The notes beneath the pieces are model-generated. The model did not search any database, had not been told where the DNA came from, and worked only from the letters and a program-made list of their open reading frames with translations. From Oscillospiraceae bacterium (GTDB lineage Bacteria; Bacillota; Clostridia; Oscillospirales; Oscillospiraceae), in assembly GCA_017403885.1 (NCBI GenBank), contig JAFRDM010000032.1, forward strand, positions 1 to 64,000: a stretch of DNA of 64,000 nucleotides. The letters are read 5' to 3'. Position numbers and translations under genes: made by a program. Below are positions 48,623 through 57,300 of this stretch, piece after piece (the first letter of the stretch is position 1; each line of letters starts with the position of its first letter).

Positions 48623-51600
48623 ATGACCAACTTTGACATATTCCTCTCCGAGGCCAAATTCGCCTCCTTTGCGGAGGTCGCGGTCTCGGCGGAGAAGATT
48701 TTGAATATCGATCCCGCGGCCTGCGTTCTCAACTGCCGCAGGGCGATGGAGTTTGCCGTCAAATGGATGTATTCCGTGGACGGTGAGCTTGTGCTGCCCT
48801 GGGACGACAAGCTGGTCAGCCTCATGAGCACAGACGAGTTCCGAGACGTGGTGGATGACAATCTCCTGCGCCGCATGCACTTCATCCGCAAGCTCGGCAA
48901 CACCGCCGCCCATGCTGGAAGCAAGGTTACCCGTGAGCAGGCCGCGCTGTGTCTGGAAAACCTCTACATATTCCTGGACTTCGTGGCCTACTGCTACGGG
49001 GAGAACTACCAGGAACAGGCGTTTGATCCGGCGCTCTTGAACCCCATTCAAGCGGACGAGAAGAATTCCTCCGGAGGGGACTCCCCTGCTAAGGGAGTAG
49101 GCGCGGAAGAGATCGACCTCGCGGCCCTCATGGCTGAGAACGCCGCGCTCAAGGCCGAGCTCACCGCCCGGCGCGAGGAGCAGCAGCAGAGCTATGTGCC
49201 AAAGCCCCTGGAGCTCTCCGAATACAAGACCCGCAAGCTATACATCGACGCCATGCTGGAGGACGCGGGCTGGGTCGAGGGTAAGAACTGGATCAACGAA
49301 TACGAGATTCCCGGCATGCCTAACAAGTCCGAGGTCGGCTTTGCCGACTATGTGCTGATGGGGGACGACGGGCGCGTGCTGGCCGTGATCGAGGCCAAGC
49401 GCACCTGTGTGGACGTGGCCAAGGGCCGCCAGCAGGCCAAGCTCTATGCCGACCTGATTGAGAAGCAGCAGGGCCGCCGCCCAGTGGTGTTCCTTACCAA
49501 CGGCTTTGAGACCCGCATTGTGGACAACCAGTACCCGGAGCGCCGGGTCGCGGCGATCTATTCCAAGCGGGACCTCGAAAAGCTCTTCAACCTCCAGCGC
49601 ACACGGAGCAGTCTCAAGAACATCGTGGTGGATAAGAAGATCGCCGGACGCTATTACCAGGAGGCGGCCATCAAGGCAGTCTGCGACAGCTTTGGGCAGA
49701 AGAACCGCCGCAAGGCGCTGCTGGTCATGGCTACCGGCTCCGGCAAGACACGCACGGTCATCGCGCTCGTCAAGGTGCTGATGGATCAGGGCTGGATCAA
49801 GAACGTCCTCTTCCTCGCCGACCGCAACTCCCTCGTCACGCAGGCCAAGCGCAATTTCGTCAACCTCCTGCCCGATCTCTCGGTGACCAACCTCTGCGAG
49901 GAGAAAGACAACTACGAGGCGCGCGGCGTGTTCTCCACCTATCAGACCATGATGAACTGCATCGACACCGTGCAGGATGAGGAGGGCAAGCTCTTCTCCG
50001 TCGGGCACTTCGATCTGGTGATCTGCGACGAGGCGCACCGCTCGATCTACAACAAATACAAGGATATCTTTACTTACTTCGACGCGCCGCTGGTGGGCCT
50101 CACCGCCACGCCCAAGGACGAGATCGACAAGAATACCTACGAAGTCTTTGAGTTGGAGAGCGGCGTGCCCACCTACGGCTATGAGCCGGCGCAGGCGGTG
50201 CAGGATGGCTATCTGGTGGATTTTCTGTCCGTCGAGACGACGCTGAAATTCATCCAGCAGGGCATCGTGTACGACGATCTGCCCGAGGAAGAAAAGCAGA
50301 TCTACGAGGACACCTTTGAAGATCAAAACGGCGAGCTGCCGGAGAGCATCGCCTCCTCCGCCCTCAACGAGTGGATCTTCAACGAAGATACGATCCGTGA
50401 AGTGCTGAACGTTCTCATGACCCACGGCATCAAGATCGACTACGGCAACAAGATCGGCAAGACGATCATCTTCGCCAAGAACCACACCCACGCCGAAAAG
50501 ATCCTTGAGGTTTTTGGGAAAGAGTACCCCCATCTTGTCGGCTGGGCCAAGGTCATCGACAACTATATGACCTACGCCCAGAGCGCCATCGACGAGTTCT
50601 CCGAGCCGAACAAACTGCCGCAGATCGCAATCTCCGTGGACATGCTGGACACCGGCATTGACGTGCCGGAGGTGCTGAACCTGGTCTTCTTCAAGAAGGT
50701 CATGAGCAAGGCCAAGTTCTGGCAGATGATCGGCCGCGGCACGCGCCTCTGCCCGGGGCTGCTCGACGGCGCCGATAAGGACAAGTTCTATATCTTCGAC
50801 TTCTGCGGCAACTTTGAGTTCTTCCGCATGAACAAGGGCAAGCCCACCGCCAACATGATCGCCCTGTCCGGGGCCATCTTCCACCTCAAGGCGCAGATTG
50901 CTTTCAAGCTTCAGGATCTGGCGTATCAGACGCCTGAGCTGATCGCCTTCCGTAGATCGCTGGTGGACGACATGGTGGAGAAAGTGCGGGAGCTGAACCG
51001 CGACAACTTTGCCGTCAAGCAGCATCTGAAATATGTAGATCTCTATTCCAATCCCGATAACTACAACGCCCTCACCTATGAGGACACGCTGCTCATGGGG
51101 CAGGAGCTGGCTCCGCTGATTGAGCCGGAGCATTACGATGCCAAGGCCTTGCGCTTTGACGCCCTGCTCTACGGCATCGAGCTGGCGTACCTCGCCGGAA
51201 AGAAATACAGCCGCGCGCGGCACGACCTCATTAAGAAGGTCGCTGCGGTGGCGAGCGTCGCCAATATCCCGGAGATCATGGCCGAGGCAGAGCTGATCGA
51301 CAAGATCCTGCACACGGATTATCTGGACAACGCGGGCATCAACGAGTTTGAGCACATCCGCGAGAGCCTGCGGGATCTGATCAAGTACATCCCTCAGGTC
51401 AAGATCCGCTATGACACCGATTTCGACGACGAGATTCTCTCCATGGAGTGGAAGGAATCGGAGCTGGAAAACGACGATCTGAAGAACTACAAGGCCAAGG
51501 CGGAGTTCTACGTGCGGCAGCATCAGGACAATGCCGTGATTGCCAAGCTCAAGGGCAACGTCCCGCTGACCGAAGCTGACGTCAAGGTGCTGGAGGGCAT

Positions 51601-51943
51601 CCTTTGGAGCGAGGTCGGCACCAAGCAGGAGTACGAAGCCGAGTACGGCGCCAAGCCTTTGGGTGAGTTCGTGCGTGAAATTGTCGGTCTCGACATGAAC
51701 GCCGCCAAGGCAGCCTTTTCGGAGTTCCTGAACGATACGAATCTCGACAGCCGGCAGATCTATTTTGTCAATCAGATCGTGGAGTACATCGTCCACAACG
51801 GCATGATGAAGGATCTGTCCGTCCTGCAGGAGACGCCCTTCACGGATCAGGGCAGCATTGTGGAGGTCTTCACCGATCTGTCTATCTGGATGGCGATTCG
51901 TAAGGTGATTGATCAGGTCAATGCAAACGCTATAGCGGCATAA
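48623..51943 (+). CDS. hsdR: Type I restriction endonuclease subunit HsdR
   Basis: A 1106-residue protein. A DUF4145-like helical domain (about 1-135) is followed by a linker, the HSDR_N nuclease (DYVLMGDDGRVLAVIEAKR, about 242-260), helicase motor with Walker A MATGSGKTRT (about 370-379) and DEAH box ICDEAHRS (about 470-477), then the helicase C domain (RGTRLCPG) and a C-terminal specificity-contact region. It cleaves DNA after translocation. GC-rich like hsdM. The linker at residues about 148-159 is encoded by a palindromic insert (49066-49099). Confidence 0.94.
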   Translation: MTNFDIFLSEAKFASFAEVAVSAEKILNIDPAACVLNCRRAMEFAVKWMYSVDGELVLPWDDKLVSLMSTDEFRDVVDDNLLRRMHFIRKLGNTAAHAGSKVTREQAALCLENLYIFLDFVAYCYGENYQEQAFDPALLNPIQADEKNSSGGDSPAKGVGAEEIDLAALMAENAALKAELTARREEQQQSYVPKPLELSEYKTRKLYIDAMLEDAGWVEGKNWINEYEIPGMPNKSEVGFADYVLMGDDGRVLAVIEAKRTCVDVAKGRQQAKLYADLIEKQQGRRPVVFLTNGFETRIVDNQYPERRVAAIYSKRDLEKLFNLQRTRSSLKNIVVDKKIAGRYYQEAAIKAVCDSFGQKNRRKALLVMATGSGKTRTVIALVKVLMDQGWIKNVLFLADRNSLVTQAKRNFVNLLPDLSVTNLCEEKDNYEARGVFSTYQTMMNCIDTVQDEEGKLFSVGHFDLVICDEAHRSIYNKYKDIFTYFDAPLVGLTATPKDEIDKNTYEVFELESGVPTYGYEPAQAVQDGYLVDFLSVETTLKFIQQGIVYDDLPEEEKQIYEDTFEDQNGELPESIASSALNEWIFNEDTIREVLNVLMTHGIKIDYGNKIGKTIIFAKNHTHAEKILEVFGKEYPHLVGWAKVIDNYMTYAQSAIDEFSEPNKLPQIAISVDMLDTGIDVPEVLNLVFFKKVMSKAKFWQMIGRGTRLCPGLLDGADKDKFYIFDFCGNFEFFRMNKGKPTANMIALSGAIFHLKAQIAFKLQDLAYQTPELIAFRRSLVDDMVEKVRELNRDNFAVKQHLKYVDLYSNPDNYNALTYEDTLLMGQELAPLIEPEHYDAKALRFDALLYGIELAYLAGKKYSRARHDLIKKVAAVASVANIPEIMAEAELIDKILHTDYLDNAGINEFEHIRESLRDLIKYIPQVKIRYDTDFDDEILSMEWKESELENDDLKNYKAKAEFYVRQHQDNAVIAKLKGNVPLTEADVKVLEGILWSEVGTKQEYEAEYGAKPLGEFVREIVGLDMNAAKAAFSEFLNDTNLDSRQIYFVNQIVEYIVHNGMMKDLSVLQETPFTDQGSIVEVFTDLSIWMAIRKVIDQVNANAIAA
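49066..49099 (+). repeat. Short palindromic insert inside hsdR
   Basis: TCCTCCGGAGGGGA and CTCCCCTGCTAAGGGAG form adjoining small palindromes in the linker between the DUF4145-like and nuclease domains. The insert keeps the reading frame (SSGGDSPAKGVG). It resembles dispersed palindromic repeats I associate with Oscillospiraceae genomes. Confidence 0.5.
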
Positions 51944-51969
51944 AGACTACGGGAAAATCGAGGTTTATC

Positions 51970-52656
51970 ATGGGGATAACAAAAACAGATTTCATGCGCG
52001 GCATGCAGTGCCCCAAGATGCTCTGGCTGGACAAGCATAAGCCGAAGCTGAAAGTCATCCCGCCGGAGGTGCAGCGCCGTCTCGACGCGGGAAATGATTT
52101 CGGGGATCGCGCGATGGGGATGTTCGGGCCCTATGAGGAAATGACAGTGTATCTTCCCGGCACACATATTCCCGATACCAAGGCGATGGTGCAAAAAACA
52201 CAGGAGCACATGGAAGCCGGAACGCCTGTCATATGTGAGGCGGCCTTTTCCAATTACAACAATTACTGCGCAGTCGATATTCTGCGAAAAACGGAAGACG
52301 GGTACGATTTCTATGAAGTCAAAAACTCGCCCGATGTTTATCCGCAGTTCATCAAGGACGCGGCCTTTCAGTACTACATCATCAGCCGCTGCAAGGTTAA
52401 GCTCGGCCATGTTTTCATCGTGATTCACGGCCCAGACGAAAACGATCCTTTCGTACCCGTTGATGTGACAAGCGAAGTCAAACGGCTTTATAAGTGGATC
52501 AACGATCACATTTGGGATTTGAACCGAATGCAGAAGCAGCTGGAGGAAATAGAGATAAAGCCGGGCGTTCAATGCACAAGACCTTATGAATGCTGGTATT
52601 ACGGATACTGCCACGGGGAGCAAAACGATTTTGAACATTACGAAATAATAAACTGA
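51970..52656 (+). CDS. Cas4-like PD-(D/E)xK nuclease family protein
   Basis: A 228-residue protein. The first cysteine is in MRGMQCPKMLW (about 10-16) and the other three in QCTRPYECWYYGYC near the C-terminus, a Cas4/AddB-like iron-sulfur arrangement. Between them lie AAFS, CAVDILRK, YEVKNSP and FIKDAAFQYYII, which fit nuclease motifs II (Asp), III (ExK) and IV (QxxxY). No CRISPR or cas1/cas2 is near. It sits between hsdR and mcrB in the same direction and may support McrBC-type DNA degradation. Confidence 0.78.
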   Translation: MGITKTDFMRGMQCPKMLWLDKHKPKLKVIPPEVQRRLDAGNDFGDRAMGMFGPYEEMTVYLPGTHIPDTKAMVQKTQEHMEAGTPVICEAAFSNYNNYCAVDILRKTEDGYDFYEVKNSPDVYPQFIKDAAFQYYIISRCKVKLGHVFIVIHGPDENDPFVPVDVTSEVKRLYKWINDHIWDLNRMQKQLEEIEIKPGVQCTRPYECWYYGYCHGEQNDFEHYEIIN

Positions 52657-52684
52657 TTAAGACATGGAAAAGGAGCCGCCGAAC

Positions 52685-54775
52685 ATGACTATTCGAGAAG
52701 TCCTTGCACGTTATAAGAGTGATTTCACCAAGTATTGGGAAGACGAGAAATACAAATGGGTCGCAGTACAGCATTTTCAGAAGAACTGGAACATTGAGGC
52801 AGAGGACTTTGCAGCTATGCTGAAAGAGTCTTTCAGCCAAACCTATAATCTGCTTCAGGGAGGCATGTACTACGCGAACAAGATGCTTTGCGTCCTTGCG
52901 CAGCAAGATCCCGAGAAGATGCGCAGTCTGTTCCGCCTGCTTTACAATGAGAATCTGCCTTTGGTAGATCGGCTCCAGCCGTTCAGAACGGGCTGTGAAG
53001 AACTGTTGGAAGAGTTCCGTAAAAACACAGCAGAACCCGAAAAGGCAAAGAATCACTATCAAGACCTCCGAGCGCTTTGCGTGTACCTTTCCTTCAGATA
53101 CCCGGAGACATATTTCCTGTTCAAATACAGGATGTACACCGGCTTTCGGAAACTGATTGACTTCAAAGAGACCAGTCAAGAAAAAGACTCTGAGGTCAGA
53201 AAGTACGATAACTACGCTCGGATGTGCCAAGCTGTCCTGGAAGAGATCAAAGCAGATACCGAACTGCAACAGATGCAGCGCGAACGAGTTGGCAATGAGA
53301 CGGACTGCTATAGCGATCCTGAATTTCATTTGTTGGCGCAGACGATCATCTATGTCGGCAGCGGAATGAGCGATGACGCTGCGCAAACCGATGAGCCGGC
53401 AAAAGGTGCTGCCGTAGCGGATGAAGATCTTGAAACAAAACGCTATTGGCTCTACTCTCCCGGTAACGGGGCTTCCATCTGGGACGAGTGCTATCAAAAA
53501 GGGATCATGGCGATCGGCTGGGATGAAATCGGAGAACTTACCAAGTATTGCAGCAAGGACGAGATGAAGCAGGCCATGAAGGAAGAGATTGACCCCACTC
53601 TTTCTTATATGAACGCTGCACACGCAACGTGGCAATTCGTAAACGAAATGAAGCCCGGCGACATTGTATTTGCTAAAAAGGGAATGCATCTTATTGTTGG
53701 TCGAGGTGTTGTAGAATCCGGATATGTGTTCGATACCTCTCGCCAGCAGTATAAGAATATCCGGAAAGTGAAGTGGACACATAAAGGTGAATGGCCGCAT
53801 CCCGGACAGGCGGTCATGAAAGTATTGACAGATATTACGCCATACACGGATTATGTGGCGCAGTTGAACGCTCTCTTTGAAAGCGATACGATCGATGACA
53901 TTGAAGAGCAGGTTTTCGAGTATCCCGCCTATGATGCCGAGGACTTCCTCGCGGAGGTCTTTATGGATGAGGGGAGCTACGAAACACTGGTTGGCCTTAT
54001 TCGGAACAAGAAGAATGTTATTTTGCAAGGTGCTCCGGGTGTAGGCAAGACTTTTGCGGCAAAGCGCCTGGCATATTCCATGATGGGCGAAAAAGATCCG
54101 AATCGTGTCATGATGGTGCAGTTCCACCAGAGCTATTCCTACGAAGATTTCATCATGGGCTTCCGTCCGTCAGAGTCGGGCTTTGAACTCAAGCGCGGTG
54201 CGTTCTACAACTTCTGCAAGCAGGCAGAAATCGACAGTGAAAACGAATACTTCTTCATCATTGACGAGATCAACCGCGGCAATCTGAGCAAGATTTTTGG
54301 CGAACTGTTCATGCTGATCGAGAGTGACAAACGCGGCGTCGAGCTGCAGCTGCTGTACTCCGATGAGAAGTTTTCCGTACCGAGCAATGTGTATATCATC
54401 GGCATGATGAACACAGCTGACCGTAGTCTGGCCATGCTGGACTATGCACTGCGCAGACGTTTTGCGTTCTTTGAAATGAAGCCGGGGTTTAATACGGATG
54501 GTTTCAGAGAGTATAGGATGGGTCTTTCAAGCGAAAAGTTTGACCGGCTCATCAACTGCGTTGAGAACCTGAATGCCGCAATCGCGGCAGACGAAGCTCT
54601 CGGAGAGGGCTTCTGCATAGGGCACAGCTACTTCTGCAATCTGAAAAAGACCACGGATCAGGCACTGTCCGGCATAGTGGAGTATGAGCTGATCCCGCTT
54701 TTGAAGGAATACTGGTTTGATGAACCTATCAAGGTAAAAGACTGGGTCAGCAATTTGAGGAGTGCGATCAAGTGA
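52685..54775 (+). CDS. mcrB: McrB-type GTPase/AAA protein with EVE-like reader domain
   Basis: A 696-residue protein. Residues about 1-240 are helical and unassigned. RYWLYSPGNGASIWDECYQ to about residue 385 resembles an EVE/YTH-like modified-base reader. The AAA+ motor has Walker A GAPGVGKT (about 448), Walker B FFIIDEINRG (about 520) and the McrB signature MNTADRS with the arginine finger region YALRRRF. McrB motors act with the McrC nuclease on modified DNA. AAGGAG lies 9 nt before ATG 52685, so this start is preferred to ATG 52664. Confidence 0.88.
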   Translation: MTIREVLARYKSDFTKYWEDEKYKWVAVQHFQKNWNIEAEDFAAMLKESFSQTYNLLQGGMYYANKMLCVLAQQDPEKMRSLFRLLYNENLPLVDRLQPFRTGCEELLEEFRKNTAEPEKAKNHYQDLRALCVYLSFRYPETYFLFKYRMYTGFRKLIDFKETSQEKDSEVRKYDNYARMCQAVLEEIKADTELQQMQRERVGNETDCYSDPEFHLLAQTIIYVGSGMSDDAAQTDEPAKGAAVADEDLETKRYWLYSPGNGASIWDECYQKGIMAIGWDEIGELTKYCSKDEMKQAMKEEIDPTLSYMNAAHATWQFVNEMKPGDIVFAKKGMHLIVGRGVVESGYVFDTSRQQYKNIRKVKWTHKGEWPHPGQAVMKVLTDITPYTDYVAQLNALFESDTIDDIEEQVFEYPAYDAEDFLAEVFMDEGSYETLVGLIRNKKNVILQGAPGVGKTFAAKRLAYSMMGEKDPNRVMMVQFHQSYSYEDFIMGFRPSESGFELKRGAFYNFCKQAEIDSENEYFFIIDEINRGNLSKIFGELFMLIESDKRGVELQLLYSDEKFSVPSNVYIIGMMNTADRSLAMLDYALRRRFAFFEMKPGFNTDGFREYRMGLSSEKFDRLINCVENLNAAIAADEALGEGFCIGHSYFCNLKKTTDQALSGIVEYELIPLLKEYWFDEPIKVKDWVSNLRSAIK

Positions 54776-55803
54776 TACCGATCCGGAACATCTACTATAT
54801 GCTCTCGTATGCCTTCCAGGTTTTGAGTGAGCAGGGATATAAGAACATCGAGACGGAAAAATTTGATAACGTGGCAGAACTATGTGCTGCTATCCTTTCC
54901 AAGGGCGTCTCCCTGCAGCTGAAACGTGGACTTGGACGGGAGTACATAGAGAAATCGGAATCACTGTCGTCATTACGTGGGCGGATCGAAATCTCGGAAT
55001 CGGTCAAAACGAGGAGTCTACTAAAAAGGCAGCTCGTATGTTCGTACGATGATTTTTCGGAAAACTCCTACATGAATCGAATCATCAAATCGACCATGGA
55101 GCTTCTGCTGCACGCAGATATTGCCAAGGCACGGAAAAAGGAGCTGCGAAAGCTACTGGTCTATTTCGGTAACGTTGATCTTCTTGACGTGCACACCATC
55201 AACTGGAAGATACAGTACAACCGGAACAACCAGACATATCGGTTGCTCATCTCCATCTGCTATCTGGTCATAAAGGGGCTTCTGCAAACCAATACGGACG
55301 GCACTACCCGTCTGATGGTTTTTCTGGACGAACAGCGCATGTGCCGTCTATATGAGAAATTCATCCTTGAATATTACCGCAAGGAATTTCCGCAGCTTTC
55401 CGTCTCTGCCTCTCAGATCCCATGGGCACTGGATGATAGCATCAAGGATATGCTGCCGGTTATGCAGACGGATATCATGCTTACACGTGGCGATACGGTT
55501 CTTATCATCGATGCAAAATACTACGCACATACCACGCAGGCGCAGTATGATATCCGGACTCTTCACTCAGGCAATCTATATCAGATATTCACCTACGTTA
55601 AGAACAAAGATTCGGAGTTTGGAGACCAACCTCATACAGTATCCGGCATGCTTTTGTATGCGGCAACCGATGAGGCCGTCCAGCCCGACAACAGCTATCA
55701 GATGAGCGGTAACAGAATCAGTGTGAAAACTCTTAATCTCAACTGTGAGTTTAAGGAAATAGCAAGCCAGTTAAACGAAATCGTGGAAAAGCATTTTGTT
55801 TAG
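54772..55803 (+). CDS. mcrC: McrC-type nuclease subunit
   Basis: A 343-residue protein. An N-terminal helical part (NIYYMLSYAFQVL) that contacts McrB is followed by a PD-(D/E)xK nuclease with QTDIMLTRGDTVLIIDAKYY (about 224-243; Asp and DAK). The GTG start at 54772 overlaps the mcrB stop by 4 bp (GTGA). Together they form a type IV restriction system against modified phage DNA; which modification is read depends on the EVE-like domain of the partner. Confidence 0.9.
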   Translation: MIPIRNIYYMLSYAFQVLSEQGYKNIETEKFDNVAELCAAILSKGVSLQLKRGLGREYIEKSESLSSLRGRIEISESVKTRSLLKRQLVCSYDDFSENSYMNRIIKSTMELLLHADIAKARKKELRKLLVYFGNVDLLDVHTINWKIQYNRNNQTYRLLISICYLVIKGLLQTNTDGTTRLMVFLDEQRMCRLYEKFILEYYRKEFPQLSVSASQIPWALDDSIKDMLPVMQTDIMLTRGDTVLIIDAKYYAHTTQAQYDIRTLHSGNLYQIFTYVKNKDSEFGDQPHTVSGMLLYAATDEAVQPDNSYQMSGNRISVKTLNLNCEFKEIASQLNEIVEKHFV

Positions 55804-55839
55804 GAATCCCAAACGCGAGGGCATAATCCAATGCAAAAA

Positions 55840-55885
55840 GCACCCGGAAAACCGTTGATTCCAACAATTTTCCGGGTGCCCGTTT
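55840..55885. terminator. Bidirectional terminator after mcrC
   Basis: Arms GCACCCGGAAAA and TTTTCCGGGTGC. The minus strand continues with TTTTTG and the plus strand with CCCGTTT. It separates mcrC from the convergent gene at 55902. Confidence 0.85.
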
Positions 55886-55901
55886 CATGTTCACAGTTTT
55901 T

Positions 55902-57245
55902 CTATGTCAGCTTTGCTTCCTCCAGGGGGAGCCATTCGATTTGATCTCCGTAAAGCCCAATCTCTTCCTCGTATACGTGCATAAAGTCGATGACCGGGCC
56001 GTACTTTTCGGGAAACATGCCCTCGCAGTATTTCGGGATCACAGAATGCGGAACGATACCGACATAGTCTGTCCCCTCGAATCGGGCAAGGATCTCTTCC
56101 GCATCACGGAGAATGACAGGCATCTCGGCTGCGCTGAGTGCCGTGTAGAATGCAACTGCTTCTTTTGCTCGGTGCTTTCCGGCAACCAGGAAATAGTAAC
56201 CGCAAGGATGTGCGGCCGCTTCTTCCTCGGTCATTTTGCCGCACCGCACCTTCCAATCCAGGGTCTGCCGATCATGACATACCGCGAGGTCGACATGGGT
56301 GCTGTTCCCTCCTCCGATGACTTCCCAGGGATGGCCTCCGCGTTGCTCACGATGGAAATACCAATCCTCCCACGCTGCAGGATCGTCAAAGTCGATGCCG
56401 GGACCGGCATTCAGGCCAAAGCCTCTCCCTGACAGTCCCTCATCCCGTCCGTCTGCGTGGGCGAAATACTGGTCGACCGGGGCAAGCTCCGCATCGTCAT
56501 AACCGCAGGCTTTATAGCCGATAGCACAGGCGCGGAAAAAGTCATTGGCAGTCATGGTATTCAAACGCCCGATTGCGGTTTCATCGTTGCGTCCGGAAGA
56601 AAGCAGGTTCTTGAAGGTTGACAGCGTTTTGGAAGACAGACCTTCCAAATCAAATTCCTTTTGTGCCGGCTCTTTTTCCCATAGCTTAGATCTGTGGATC
56701 ACGCCGGTCTTGAACTGATATGGAAGATTTGCATTTACCTCTGCGTTGTAGCTTCCGTCGCGCAGCTTTTCGATAGCTTCCTTTGCGGCGGCTGTCAGGT
56801 ACTCGCAGAGTTCCACCGCAGCATCTTCAGCGCGGTTATACTCGGGAGTGTCCTTATCCATGATAGCGCTGATGATCGTCACATTTCCAAGCCCAACGGC
56901 ACGAAAGGCAAGTGTGCCGTTTTTGTTGAAGTGTTCTGCAATGATCAACTCATACCACTTATATCCGTCCGGGTAATCCTCCTGCCAGCGGGCTTCGTAT
57001 TCCTTGTAGGTGTCAACCTCGCCGGCTTCAAGCTTGTCCTCATAGCTGTCGTATTCGCTGATATCGCCTCGCGGTATTTTGATCCAAATGGCTTTCGCAT
57101 CGTTGTTGCTCTTTAAGGGTGCAAGGGGTTCGAGCACCGAAAACAACGGCTCCATAGCAGCTTTGATCTGTTCTGTCGGTGTCGCCGGGTTCAGATACCC
57201 GCGGTCAAAGCAACGGAGCAATTTATCAATAGTTGGGGCGTTCAT
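55902..57245 (-). CDS. Large cytoplasmic protein of unknown function
   Basis: A 447-residue acidic protein with no signal peptide or membrane segment. It contains LEPLAPLKSNNDAKAIWIKIPRG, a region with GGGHPWEVIGGGNSTHVDLAV, CGYYFLVAGKHRAKEAVAFY and a C-terminal EYxEEIGLYGDQIEWLPLEEAKL. I do not recognise the family. GGGAG precedes the ATG at 57245. It is on the opposite strand from the defence operon and next to the TnpV-excisionase gene, so it may be part of the element backbone or another cargo gene. Confidence 0.72.
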   Translation of the reverse strand: MNAPTIDKLLRCFDRGYLNPATPTEQIKAAMEPLFSVLEPLAPLKSNNDAKAIWIKIPRGDISEYDSYEDKLEAGEVDTYKEYEARWQEDYPDGYKWYELIIAEHFNKNGTLAFRAVGLGNVTIISAIMDKDTPEYNRAEDAAVELCEYLTAAAKEAIEKLRDGSYNAEVNANLPYQFKTGVIHRSKLWEKEPAQKEFDLEGLSSKTLSTFKNLLSSGRNDETAIGRLNTMTANDFFRACAIGYKACGYDDAELAPVDQYFAHADGRDEGLSGRGFGLNAGPGIDFDDPAAWEDWYFHREQRGGHPWEVIGGGNSTHVDLAVCHDRQTLDWKVRCGKMTEEEAAAHPCGYYFLVAGKHRAKEAVAFYTALSAAEMPVILRDAEEILARFEGTDYVGIVPHSVIPKYCEGMFPEKYGPVIDFMHVYEEEIGLYGDQIEWLPLEEAKLT

Positions 57246-57300
57246 AGTATCACTCCCTTATAATCTTAATCTTTAATCGACGGAGGATTTGTCAAGAGAA

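Noticed and set aside
49238..51796. 852-residue minus-strand open frame
   Set aside because: Antisense to hsdR, with low-complexity His/Asp/Val/Leu content typical of shadow frames.
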